DNA of 52,934 nucleotides. Origin: Vreelandella nanhaiensis. Its GTDB lineage: Bacteria; Pseudomonadota; Gammaproteobacteria; Pseudomonadales; Halomonadaceae. The stretch covers positions 1 to 52,934 of the forward strand of contig NZ_RZHF01000001.1 in assembly GCF_003990185.1 (NCBI RefSeq), written 5' to 3'. Shown here in pieces: positions 43,847 to 51,972 of the stretch. Made by a program: the position numbers and the translations under genes. Positions within the stretch are counted from its first letter, which is position 1. The number at the start of each line of letters is the position of its first letter. The notes under the pieces were generated by a model. That model was not told the DNA's origin and made no database searches. It was given only the letters and a program-made list of their open reading frames with translations.

Positions 43847-44008
43847 CTAGCACAGGTCGGCAAACTTCATCCTCATCAGGATTTCTATCGCATCATTATA
43901 GTCCACGAAGCCCTGAAATGGGTCAATCCAGCGAAACAGAGTAGGTGTTTCTCCTTGAAGGCTGCCGCGATAAATGATTTGTGCGGTTTGGTTGCTGATG
44001 CTAGACAT
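43847..44008 (-). CDS. Hypothetical 53-aa protein, divergent from persulfide dioxygenase
   Basis: From ATG 44008 the frame reads MSSISNQTAQIIYRGSLQGE and continues with TPTLFRWIDPFQGFVDYNDA, ending MRMKFADLC. The composition is protein-like and it lies divergent to the metallo-beta-lactamase gene with a shared 50-base intergenic region. I do not recognise it. Confidence 0.35.
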   Translation of the reverse strand: MSSISNQTAQIIYRGSLQGETPTLFRWIDPFQGFVDYNDAIEILMRMKFADLC

Positions 44009-44060
44009 TATGTTTTTTTGTTCTAACCTAGTAACGTTTTTACCAACAACCGAGGATGCC

Positions 44061-44972
44061 ATGCAAACGTTTCGACACTCGCCAGGCAAGCCAGATGTTG
44101 TCGGCTTCTACGACATGCGGACCTCTAGCGTGCAGTACGTTGTTAGCGATCCTGTGACTCGGCGCTGCGCAATCATCGACCCAGTCCTAGATTTCGATGA
44201 AAAGTCCGGCGCTATCGCAACGCACCATGCGAATGAATTGCTGGGCTACGTTGCCAGCCAAGGGCTGAAGGTCGAATGGATTCTGGATACCCATCCGCAC
44301 GCGGACCATTTTTCGGCAGCACAGTATCTAAAGGAAAAGACAGGAGCACCAACGGCTATAGGAGCTTACGTTACACAAGTGCAAGCGCTATGGAAGGATA
44401 TATACAACTGGCCCGACTTTCCGGATGACGGCCGCCAGTGGGATCACCTTTTTGTAGAGGGCGATACTTTCCACGTGGGCGAGATAGAAGGCCGGATTAT
44501 GTTCTCGCCCGGCCATACCAAGGCGTCGATCACCTACGTCATCGGCGATGCGGCGTTCGTGCACGACACGCTGTTTCAGCCGGATGGTGGTACGGCCCGT
44601 GCCGATTTCCCCGGGGGCAATGCTCACAAACTGTGGGATTCCATTCAGGCCATCCTGGCACTGCCGGACGACACTCGGCTCTTTACTGGTCACGACTACA
44701 TGCCCGGCGATCGCGAGCCAGAGTGGGAAAGCACGGTGAGAGTCCAGCGCGAAACCAATATTCATCTCCGAGACAGCCCGACAGCGGACAGCTTCATCGC
44801 CTTGCGTAACGAGCGTGACGCCAAGCTGCCCATGCCTAAACTGATCCTGCACGCCTTGCAAGTCAATATCCGGGGCGGCGACCTGCCAGAGCCAGAGGAT
44901 AATGGTCGTCGTTACCTAAAGATTCCCCTCGATGCTCTACCGGGGGCCGCCTGGGATGAGGCGCGCTCCTAA
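44061..44972 (+). CDS. Persulfide dioxygenase-like metallo-beta-lactamase fold protein
   Basis: ATG 44061 behind GAGGA gives 303 aa; the upstream extension is not credible. It has the ETHE1/Blh-type metal motif THPHADHFSAA (~HxHxDH at 77-82), then SPGHTKASITY, HDTLFQPDGGTARADFPGG and the last metal ligand in FTGHDY. In this group one mononuclear iron oxidises glutathione persulfide to sulfite. The following rhodanese-like/DUF442 gene and the YeeE-type gene match bigR/blh sulfur-detoxification clusters. The regulator of such clusters is not present. Confidence 0.85.
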   Translation: MQTFRHSPGKPDVVGFYDMRTSSVQYVVSDPVTRRCAIIDPVLDFDEKSGAIATHHANELLGYVASQGLKVEWILDTHPHADHFSAAQYLKEKTGAPTAIGAYVTQVQALWKDIYNWPDFPDDGRQWDHLFVEGDTFHVGEIEGRIMFSPGHTKASITYVIGDAAFVHDTLFQPDGGTARADFPGGNAHKLWDSIQAILALPDDTRLFTGHDYMPGDREPEWESTVRVQRETNIHLRDSPTADSFIALRNERDAKLPMPKLILHALQVNIRGGDLPEPEDNGRRYLKIPLDALPGAAWDEARS

Positions 44973-44992
44973 AGCGACCAAGGAGGTAACCT

Positions 44993-45421
44993 ATGGATAT
45001 CAAACCGCTCGATGATCGTCTTTATGTGACAGCACAACCTCGCCTCGACGAACTTGAACAGCTCGCCGAGCAAGGGTTCCGCACCATTATCTCCAATCGC
45101 CCGCGTGGGGAAAGTGATGACCAGCCGGATCCCGATGCTCTCAAGGCTAAGGCAGAATCACTGGGTATGGTCTGGCATGAAGTTCCCGTCAAGCCCGGCA
45201 AGTATTCCCAGCAGGACATTGCCGCCTTTGCCGATGCCCTGGAGTTATCGCCGACTCCCGTGATCGGTTTCTGCCGGACCGGCACACGGGTCGCTCATCT
45301 CTGGGCCTATTCACAGGTCTCGCATCGTCCGATTTCGGAACTCGTCGGTGCTGCCAAGTCGGCCGGCTATGACCTAGAGCCGCTTCGCGAGAGCCTCGAA
45401 AACCAGGCCAATGACAACTAA
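44993..45421 (+). CDS. DUF442 family protein-tyrosine-phosphatase-like sulfurtransferase
   Basis: 142 aa, 20 bases after the previous gene, with AAGGAGGT ahead of ATG 44993. The phosphatase-like loop GFCRTGTR (~95-102) has the CX5R signature, and the N-terminus DIKPLDDRLYVTAQP is characteristic of the TIGR01244 group. In blh operons this domain is fused to or adjacent to the persulfide dioxygenase and works as a sulfurtransferase. Here the two are separate but adjacent. Confidence 0.85.
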   Translation: MDIKPLDDRLYVTAQPRLDELEQLAEQGFRTIISNRPRGESDDQPDPDALKAKAESLGMVWHEVPVKPGKYSQQDIAAFADALELSPTPVIGFCRTGTRVAHLWAYSQVSHRPISELVGAAKSAGYDLEPLRESLENQANDN

Positions 45422-45434
45422 TAGCGCTGACCGG

Positions 45435-45664
45435 CATGGCCAGTTTGCGCCGCTATTTCCCCATCGCTCAGTGGCTGCCAGGCCGTCAACTTGATCGATG
45501 CCTCGGCACTGGATAGTTTGCAGTCGATCAACCCGCGTTTGAGTGATGCGGGGTTACAACTGCACCTTTGCGAGGTCAAGGGGCCAGAGATGAACCGCCT
45601 GCTGAAGACAGCATTCCTACGCAATTTCAGCGGTAATGTCTTCCTGAACACGTTCGATGCTTGA
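45435..45664 (+). pseudogene. SulP-type sulfate transporter reduced to its two ends
   Basis: From ATG 45435 the first codons read MASLRRYFPIAQWLP, the N-terminus of a SulP permease. The frame then shifts at CCAGGC directly into the C-terminal STAS domain: QAVNLIDASALDSLQSINPRLSD, LCEVKGPEMNRLL and FLRNFSGNVFLNTFDA. All the ten or more membrane helices between are deleted. It belonged to the sulfur module, carrying off sulfite/sulfate. Confidence 0.75.
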
Positions 45665-45774
45665 CATGCCTTGCACGCTCATTCTTCTGCAGAGCTGAGC
45701 GATCCCGACAATGACGATGCTTCGACACGGCTTGTCCGGCATATTTCAAATACCTGACATAGAGGAGACACAAC

Positions 45775-46386
45775 GTGGACATAGCGGCAAGTCTTTCCGG
45801 TTTGATCGGCGGTGTGCTGATCGGCCTGGCAGCTGTATGGCTGATGGCAACGCTGGGTCGTATTTCCGGCGTCAGCGGAATCCTCTCCGGACTATTGCTG
45901 GAGCAACCCGCAGGAGATTCGGCTTGGCGCCTGGCCTTCCTACTGGGTCTGTTCAGCGGCCCACTCATCCTTATTTTACTGGGAGGTGGGCTAGGTAATG
46001 TCTCCGGCGCACCGGATGAGGTCATCGGTCAGCCGGCGGGAGATATCGGGCTGATGCTGCTGGCAGGTCTATTGGTCGGCGTCGGGACAAAAGTCGGCAG
46101 CGGCTGTACTAGTGGTCACGGCGTCAGCGGTCTGGCCCAGGGCATGGACCTGTCCGCCAGCGTCGCGCCCTTTATCCTGCGCGGCGTGCCCCTGGCGGGG
46201 ATCGACAGCGTGATGCGCGCCTACGCGGATCGCGTCGAGTCCTGGCGGCGTCTGGGGCAGCTGCTGGTTCCCGAGCAGCTCGATGCTATCACCAGCTCCA
46301 TCGCCCTCGACGACGCCATCGAGGCGGTCGATGATCTGCTCGCCGGCCGCATTCGCGGACGCGTAGTAGTGACCATGGCTCTATAA
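45775..46386 (+). CDS. Hybrid ORF: YeeE/YedE sulfur transporter half joined to an AcuI-like oxidoreductase tail
   Basis: GTG 45775 after a GGAGACA-type site starts a 203-aa frame. Residues 1-122 are the N-terminal half of a YeeE/YedE (DUF395) membrane protein, with VGTKVGSGCTSGHGVSGLAQ, the conserved cysteine motif that moves thiosulfate-type sulfur. From GMDLSASVAPFILRGVPLAGID (~123) onward it is the C-terminus of a YhdH/AcuI-type quinone oxidoreductase, ending LLAGRIRGRVVV. These families are unrelated, so the ORF arose by a deletion or recombination that fused two genes in frame. The transporter half is incomplete and probably non-functional. Confidence 0.7.
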   Translation: MDIAASLSGLIGGVLIGLAAVWLMATLGRISGVSGILSGLLLEQPAGDSAWRLAFLLGLFSGPLILILLGGGLGNVSGAPDEVIGQPAGDIGLMLLAGLLVGVGTKVGSGCTSGHGVSGLAQGMDLSASVAPFILRGVPLAGIDSVMRAYADRVESWRRLGQLLVPEQLDAITSSIALDDAIEAVDDLLAGRIRGRVVVTMAL

Positions 46387-46728
46387 ATCCGAATAATAGG
46401 TACGTTTTCTTTACGTAGAAAATTTAACGTAATTTATTTACGCAAAATTGCCCCTCCAGGAAGTCCTGGTGTCATTTTCAGAAGACGGCTGCACCAGCGC
46501 ATCGAGCGGACCGCCCGGTGTGCAGTGGTCTTCTGAAAGAATTGTTTCAGCAATCGCCTTCACCAACCTCGACTATGCTCAGTCCTCCTAAGCACCATGG
46601 GCGGGTCGAGGCATGGCATCAGATACATCACCAATTGCAGAGCAAGGCGTGACCATCCTGTCCGACCTGAGCACAGGCCCAGTTCCGAACGTCCATCATC
46701 GGAGCCTTGGTGACACTTGAATTGGGGC

Positions 46729-46802
46729 ATGAGGCCGCCGCACGCATCAAGGTCAGCAAGACGGCCCTCTACGCCGTTTTGAAGGCCAGCCAGCCCGACA
46801 CG
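46729..46802 (+). pseudogene. Duplicate fragment of resolvase 3' end
   Basis: GAGGCCGCCGCACGCATCAA and the bases that follow match the helix-turn-helix end of the resolvase at 50192-50262 almost base for base (EAAARIKVSKTALYAVLKAS in translation). It is a partial copy and lies in the tail of the GGDEF-EAL frame. Confidence 0.8.
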
Positions 46803-49138
46803 CCAGTGGGCCTTGGGCGGGGCAACGGGCAACGGGCAACTACAATGCTCGACCATGCACCACGATAGTGCATGGCCGGACACAGGGATGACTCCCTGGC
46901 GCCTGATGGGGCATGCCCCGAGACCGAGACGCTCTCGTTCCAGGACGCCGTTGGGGAAGGCGAGGGCGGGGCCATCAGGGCAATGATGTCGGCCACCGAG
47001 GTCGGACGGCTGAAGAGGAAGCCCTGGCCGTGGGTGCAGCCGGTATCGCGCACGAACGCTTCCTGCTCGGGGGTGTCGATCCCCTCGGCGATGGTCTTCA
47101 TGCCACAGTGGTTGGCCATGAAGACGATGGTCTTGACCAGCGAGGCGTTCAGCGAGGAGGCTTTCGGGCCGGACACGAACGACTTGTCGATCTTGACCGT
47201 TTCCAGGGGATAGCGGCCCAGGTCGCCAAGGCCGTAATACCCCGTGCCGAAGTCATCCAGCACCAGGCGGTATCCTCGCTTCGCCAGGTCGAGCAGTACA
47301 CGGTGCTAGTTGTCACTTTCCAAGATCAACAGGCTCTCGGTGATCTCGAGCTTGATGCTGGAAGACTCCACGCCGTGTTTTTCCAGCAGCTGTTTCAGTT
47401 TGAACGGAAACGTCAGGTCGCGCAGCTGCTTGGCCGAGATATTGATCGAGACCGTGATATTCCGGCCCGTTTCTTCCGCCACGGGAATGAATTCGGCCGG
47501 CAACACCTCCCCCAGTTCCTTGTGGCGCCACCGGAGCAGTGCTTCCATGCCGGTGATCTCACGGCTCACCAGAGAATAGATAGGCTGATAGCGCAGGTAC
47601 AGCTCTTCATGGGTCAGGCAATGAGCCAACAGACCCTTCAGCCTTGCATGTTACTGCGAGCGCTACTCCATCGTTGCATCATAGAAGCAGAACAGGTTTG
47701 TGCCCCTCGACTTGGCTTGGTACATGGCGATATCGGCATAGCGGAACACATCGGAGAGATCCTGAGTGTCGTCGGGAATCATCGCGATCCCGATACTCGC
47801 CCCGACCAGCATGTGCTTGCCGCCCACCTCAACGGGGCCCGCCAGCAGGGCATGAATCTTGTCGACGACCCGTGACACATCTTCCTCAGAGGCGACGTCG
47901 GTCAGCAACAGACAGAATTCATCACCACCGAAGCGTGCCACATCGTCCTCGGTGCGCACGAGCTTCGCCATGGATTTGGCCACCCAGCACAGCAGCTCAT
48001 CGCCGGCGGTATGGCCCAGGGTGTCGTTGACGGCCTTGAAACCGTCCAGGTCAACGTAGAGGACTCCGGCCTTCAGCTTATGGCGGATGCAGCGCGCCAA
48101 CTCGTGGTTCAGGTGCTCTATAAACAGCGACCGGTTCGCCAATCCGGTGAGAAAATCGTAGTTCGCCTGACGAAAAAGCAGTTCCCGACTGGTGCTCAAT
48201 TCCATGAGGTGACCATGGGCCAGCCTGACATAGGCTCGCAGCCGTCGATAGAAGAAGAGGCTGCCCGCGAGGATCAGTAGCACGCCTCCAATCACCCAGG
48301 GTAGGAGCTGTGTGAGGAGGCTCTGGCCAGGATGCTCCGGACGCCATTGAAGGGTGCCCAGCGGCTCGCCGCTCGGTGTTGCCAGGGGGAGGGACGCCAG
48401 TTGGCCTGTCTCCCGAGGGGGAGCTGCCGCTGCAGGCAGCAGACGCAGGGCCTCGATCTGAAAATCACGACGCCAAGCGCCCAGAATGGCCTCGTCGATG
48501 TAGTTGACCAGGATCAGATAGCCATGCGCCTGATCGGTGGCATACGGGGTCGGGTCGTAGGCCACATACGGCGACACGGCGACCAGGGCAGGCGCTCCCT
48601 GGATATCCAGGATGTCAGATGCGGGCTCGGGGTCGGCGAAATCGGTGTCGATGGCCTCGGCCATGAGCTGCTTGAACTCGGCGGTCAGCAGGCCCTCGGG
48701 CAGCGCCTCCAGTTCCGTACCCTTGTGTACGCCGTGGATCAGTGTCGCCTCGCGATCCAGACTCACTACCCAGTCGGTACCGTACTGGTTCTGCAGATAA
48801 CCGCTGACGTTTTCCATGGCCCAGTCGGTGTCTCGCTGGTAGATTACCAGCTCGACGGCCTCGTTCCACCAGCTATAATCTCGGCTGCGGTTGGCCAGTT
48901 CCTCGAGCTCGAGATCGAGCAGTCGCTGCACCTGCTCCCGCGACTTCGCTTCGGCATAGCGATCGAGCGACTGCGACGACAGGATCACCACCCCGAAGAC
49001 CCCGGCCACGGCGATCAAGATCGTGACCAGGCTGATTAAGAGACCGCGCCCCAGGGCTCTCATAAGCCGTTCACTGGACTCGATGGAGGCCAATTCGTCC
49101 TGAGGGGCGCTATCCCCGCGTTCTTGTTCGGCGTGCAC
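46769..49138 (-). pseudogene. Membrane GGDEF-EAL cyclic-di-GMP protein with three in-frame stops
   Basis: One uninterrupted phase from 49138 leftward encodes a transmembrane helix (LISLVTILIAVAGVFGVVIL), a periplasmic CHASE4-like sensor (~50-260), a second helix (LLPWVIGGVLLILAGSLFF), a GGDEF domain with RFGGDEF, and an EAL domain with EALLRW, LDDFGTGY and KIDKSF. Stops are TAG at 47663-47665, TAA at 47651-47653 and TAG at 47306-47308, with no frameshift. Glutamine would fit each position. The native C-terminus is replaced by the resolvase fragment. The first 491 residues, up to the first stop, could still be made and contain a complete diguanylate cyclase. Confidence 0.8.
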
Positions 49139-49584
49139 TTACACGTTGTCCATGTCGAAGCCTTAAGAAGAGTATCCGCGTGCTCTTTCGCCAAAGAGCC
49201 TTCGTCGCCCGTCGCTTGTCGCGCTTGTGCGAACAGACTGTGATATAGCTCATAACTTATCTGTAAGGAAGTTACACTGAAAGCGTCTCAAGAGTAATTT
49301 TATTCACCCGTAATCGGCCACCACTCCCTTTAACGCTGGATAGAGAAGCACTGCTGGAGGCACCGCGGCTGCCGGCAGTCAGGGCAGCGAGCGATGGTGA
49401 CGGAACGATGAACCCGCCATATTCATCAGCGCATCGAACGCGTGTGTTGAGCCCATTGATTGCCTGTCGTTGTCAGAAGGTGGTTGTACCCATACATTGG
49501 GCGGTTCGCCCGGTGTGCAGCGGACTTGTGAACGAGCCGTGTCAAACGATCCTCGAATTGGTTCAGCATGGCGGCGCACAATGC

Positions 49585-49700
49585 AGCCTGTCCGAGAAAC
49601 GATCATTAGGCGGCCAATCCGGACATTGTCCGACAACAGCTTGTTTGATGTATTTTGGGACAATAAGATAAACGGACGGATTAGCGGACAAAAGGGGCAG
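49585..49700 (+). promoter_or_regulatory. res-like region upstream of resolvase
   Basis: Repeated TGTCCG/CGGACA elements (49588 TGTCCG, 49621 CGGACATTGTCCG, 49658 GGGACAAT, 49672 AACGGACGG, 49684 GCGGACAA) fill the region before the resolvase start. Paired inverted elements of this kind are the subsites bound by Tn3-type resolvases. The first two elements overlap the promoter of resolvase. Confidence 0.6.
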
Positions 49701-49703
49701 TCA

Positions 49704-50348
49704 ATGGCGCTGATTGGCTATGCGCGGGTCCCGACGGCAGAGCAGAACACCGCCTTGTAGACCGATGCGCTTCGCAAGGCGGAGTGCGAGCGAATCTTTG
49801 ATGACACCGTCTCCGGGGCCAAGGAAGAACGACCCGGCCTAACAGCCGCGCTGGGGTTCCTGCGCGACGGGGATGTGCTGGTTGTGTGGCGACTGGATCG
49901 ACTGGGACGCTCACTGCCGCATCTGATCGAAGTGGTCAGCACTCTGGACGCGCGTGGCGTCGGATTCCGGTCGCTGACCGAAAGCATCGATACCACCACG
50001 CCGGGTGGGCGGCTGATCTTCCACGTGTTCGGCGCCTTGGGGCAGTTCGAGCGTGATCTGATCCGTGATCGCACCAAGGCGGGGCTGGCCGCTGCCGCCG
50101 CCCGTGGGCGCAAAGGAGAATGCAAGCCCGTTGTCACCGACGACAAGCTGAAGCGGGCAAGGGAGCACCTCGCCAATGGGCTGAGCATCCGCGAGGCCGC
50201 CGCACGCATCAAGGTCAGCAAGACGGCCCTTTACGCCGCTTTGGAGGCCAGCCAGTCCGAAGCCCCAGACCACAGTGCAACCGACTTCAGACACGCAGTG
50301 CGATCGTCTTCTGAAAATAACACCTGGAGGGGCAAGCTTCATGTGTAA
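49704..50348 (+). pseudogene. Tn3-family serine resolvase, inactive
   Basis: ATG 49704 starts the usual MALIGYARV, but the next residues read PTAEQNTAL-TAG (49758-49760) then TDALRKAECERIFDD, DVLVVWRLDRLGRSLPHLIE, GALGQFERDLIRDRTKAGL and an HTH tail. Two lesions are seen. The catalytic serine of YARVST is a proline, and a Gln codon near position 19 is TAG. Frame is otherwise intact to 50348 and the last residues run into the inverted repeat. It cannot catalyse recombination. Confidence 0.88.
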
Positions 50349-50793
50349 AGAAAACTGGACTGCTCTGTGTTCTCCGGACACTTCTAGCCTAATAGTGATG
50401 CTTTATATCGACTTTATGATCAAAGATGGCAGAAAATCAGCCGATATGTGTAAGCATAATAGTATTAAACTTGGAGCATTTAAGGATAGGCCAGTAAGAA
50501 CTTGGACTGGCTGCAGTCCCCTGAACCCAATTGATACTGATTTTTAAGAAGGCACCACCGAGCTAGCAACTTATTCCACTTAGCGCTGTTCATAGCTTTT
50601 CTCATTATTCGAGCTTTCAAAAAGCATGACTGACCGGATGGATCAAGCGGTTTTGAAAATGCCTCCCTCAGCAGACAGCCTGGGGAAGCGTGAAATCAAC
50701 AGTCTGGGCGAACTACAAGCCCGTATAACCCATGCTTAACGGGCAGGTTCTCCGTTTGCCATCAATTGATAGCCTTACTGTGGCAGAGTAGGA
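50349..50793. other. Gene-free stretch
   Basis: No supported frame, terminator or repeat. It joins the Tn3-type segment to the next backbone unit. Confidence 0.4.
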
Positions 50794-50949
50794 TCAGTCC
50801 CAAGTAAGGAACCTTACCTGCGCTTTCTGCCGCTCGATCCCGAACTCCGCTGGCTCGACATCTGCAAAGGGCTGCCCCTCCATCGCTAGCCAGTAGCAAC
50901 GTAGATCAGCATCGCCTCGGACAATCAGCACATCATCATGATTTTGCAT
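50794..50949 (-). CDS. 51-aa hypothetical protein under radC-motif control
   Basis: ATG 50949 follows the Shine-Dalgarno arm of a radC-motif leader and gives MQNHDDVLIVRGDADLRCYW, then LAMEGQPFADVEP and ending QKAQVRFLTWD. The upstream frame of the RES toxin runs into this ORF without a stop, but the leader shows that this gene has its own start. No family recognised. Confidence 0.55.
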   Translation of the reverse strand: MQNHDDVLIVRGDADLRCYWLAMEGQPFADVEPAEFGIERQKAQVRFLTWD

Positions 50950-50950
50950 C

Positions 50951-51005
50951 CTTCTCTTCTCATTCCCGTATGACAGGTCTCGAAGAGAGGTAGGGGCGGT
51001 GTGAC
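50951..51005 (-). ncRNA. radC-motif RNA leader, copy 9
   Basis: Minus strand: GTCACACCG, CCCCTACCTCTCTTCGAGACC, TGTCATACGGG weak stem, GGAATGAGAAGAGAAGG, then ATG 50949. It overlaps the 3' end of the RES toxin gene, which reads through it. Confidence 0.72.
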
Positions 51006-51460
51006 GTGAAATGAAGGCGTCGGTGTAGACTACGAGGTTTACACCCCGTGGATTGGCCAACGACGGGAACAGTATGCCGCTAGCACCAGCCTCCAAGGCT
51101 AGGTCAGCGAGCAACCAGCTGGGCGGTTCAACGCGATCATTAAACAAAATTCTACGCCAGTCACAACCCATTTCCTGCCAGAGAGAGTCCCAGTCAGCCG
51201 TGTACCCATGGCTGAAGTCCACTACTGTGGCCAACGCTACCGTGTAGCTCACAATAAGACCGGGTGGCATCAGGGTCGAGAGCTGCCGGCACTCCTCAAG
51301 CGCGGTCAGCTCTTCCAGAGCAAGGTAGAGTGCGGGAACCCCGATACGATTGAGGCGACCGCCATGCTGGGCGGCGCCTGCGCCACTTGTGGGGGGCGAT
51401 GGCCCAGCGGGGGACATGGACACGATAGGCTGGTTGATCTGCCAGGCTGGTAAGGATCAT
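51000..51460 (-). pseudogene. RES-domain toxin with a frameshift at a six-G tract
   Basis: ATG 51460 overlaps the antitoxin stop (ATGA) and begins MILTSLADQPAYRVHVPRWA, a typical RES start. The downstream frame carries TSGAGAAQHGGRLNRIGVPALYLALE with the Arg, Tyr and Glu of the RES active site, then MPPGLIVSYTVAL, DWRRILFNDRVEPPSWLLADLALEAGASGILFPS and NLVVYTD. The two frames join if one C (G on +) is removed from the run at 51391-51396, so an extra base has been added there. The C-terminus has no stop and runs into the radC-motif leader. RES toxins degrade NAD+. Slippage at the tract could restore it. Confidence 0.75.
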
Positions 51461-51876
51461 CCAGCCGCGCCTGCGTGAAGTGATTGAACATAGTTCAATA
51501 GATCCTCAGCTCGTCCCTCGCTGACCAACTGCTCTGGTGTCCTGAAATTGAATGCGCTGATCGGTTCATTACGAAACCAGAACGCGGCATCCTGAAAATT
51601 ACCATTTATGTCAGCCGCTGCTCCCATGACTCGCACCGCATCCCGTAAGTAAGTCTGCAGCTTCTCAGCCCCCTGGGCGCGGTTTACAGTAACGCGGTGG
51701 ACATGCGCCCGCGAGGCCAGCGTCTGTACATCCATGCCCAGGGCAAGGCAGAACATCCTCGGGCTGATGATTGGGCTCTTGGTTTGCCGTGCCCGAGCTT
51801 TCAAGTCAGCGAGGAATTGATTGAAAGTGTCGGGAGCAACGTAATCGGACGGCTCGATGATTGCTTCAACGCTCAT
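51457..51876 (-). CDS. Xre/MbcA/ParS-type antitoxin (DUF2384)
   Basis: 139 aa. The N-terminal part is an Xre-like helix-turn-helix (MFCLALGMDVQTLASRAHVHRVTVNRAQG) and the C-terminal part is the toxin-binding DUF2384 domain (DAAFWFRNEPISAFNFRTPEQLVSEGRAEDLLNYVQSLHAG). This is the standard partner of RES toxins. Its stop overlaps the toxin start by four bases. It appears intact and could also act as a stand-alone repressor. Confidence 0.87.
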   Translation of the reverse strand: MSVEAIIEPSDYVAPDTFNQFLADLKARARQTKSPIISPRMFCLALGMDVQTLASRAHVHRVTVNRAQGAEKLQTYLRDAVRVMGAAADINGNFQDAAFWFRNEPISAFNFRTPEQLVSEGRAEDLLNYVQSLHAGAAG

Positions 51877-51972
51877 AGCCTATTTTCCCTGCAAAAATGC
51901 AGCGATGTTGCTACATAAATGCATCATATAACTTCAGCGCTTCGAAGTCCATCTCCGCAAGGTGATGTTTGG

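Larger units (their letters stand above)
46448..50335. mobile_element. Segment flanked by inverted repeats, Tn3-type remnant without transposase
   Basis: TTGCCCCTCCAGG at 46448-46460 recurs inverted at 50323-50335, and GGTGTCATTTTCAGAAGACG at 46468-46487 recurs inverted, with one change, at 50305-50324. In the left copy eight extra bases separate the two blocks. Between lie a resolvase fragment, a broken GGDEF-EAL gene, a res-like region and a resolvase pseudogene. A 70-base part of the resolvase 3' end is present twice (46729-46799 and 50192-50262). It looks like a passenger segment bounded by duplicated Tn3-family ends that lost its transposase. Confidence 0.6.

Noticed and set aside
46913..47875. 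320-aa + strand open frame across the EAL domain
   Set aside because: Antisense to a well-recognised GGDEF-EAL gene in GC-rich DNA; no start signal.
50794..51423. A single 209-aa protein as one intact gene
   Set aside because: It begins out of phase with the RES N-terminus, and its central part translates the radC-motif leader. Two separate genes, the first frameshifted, explain the sequence better.
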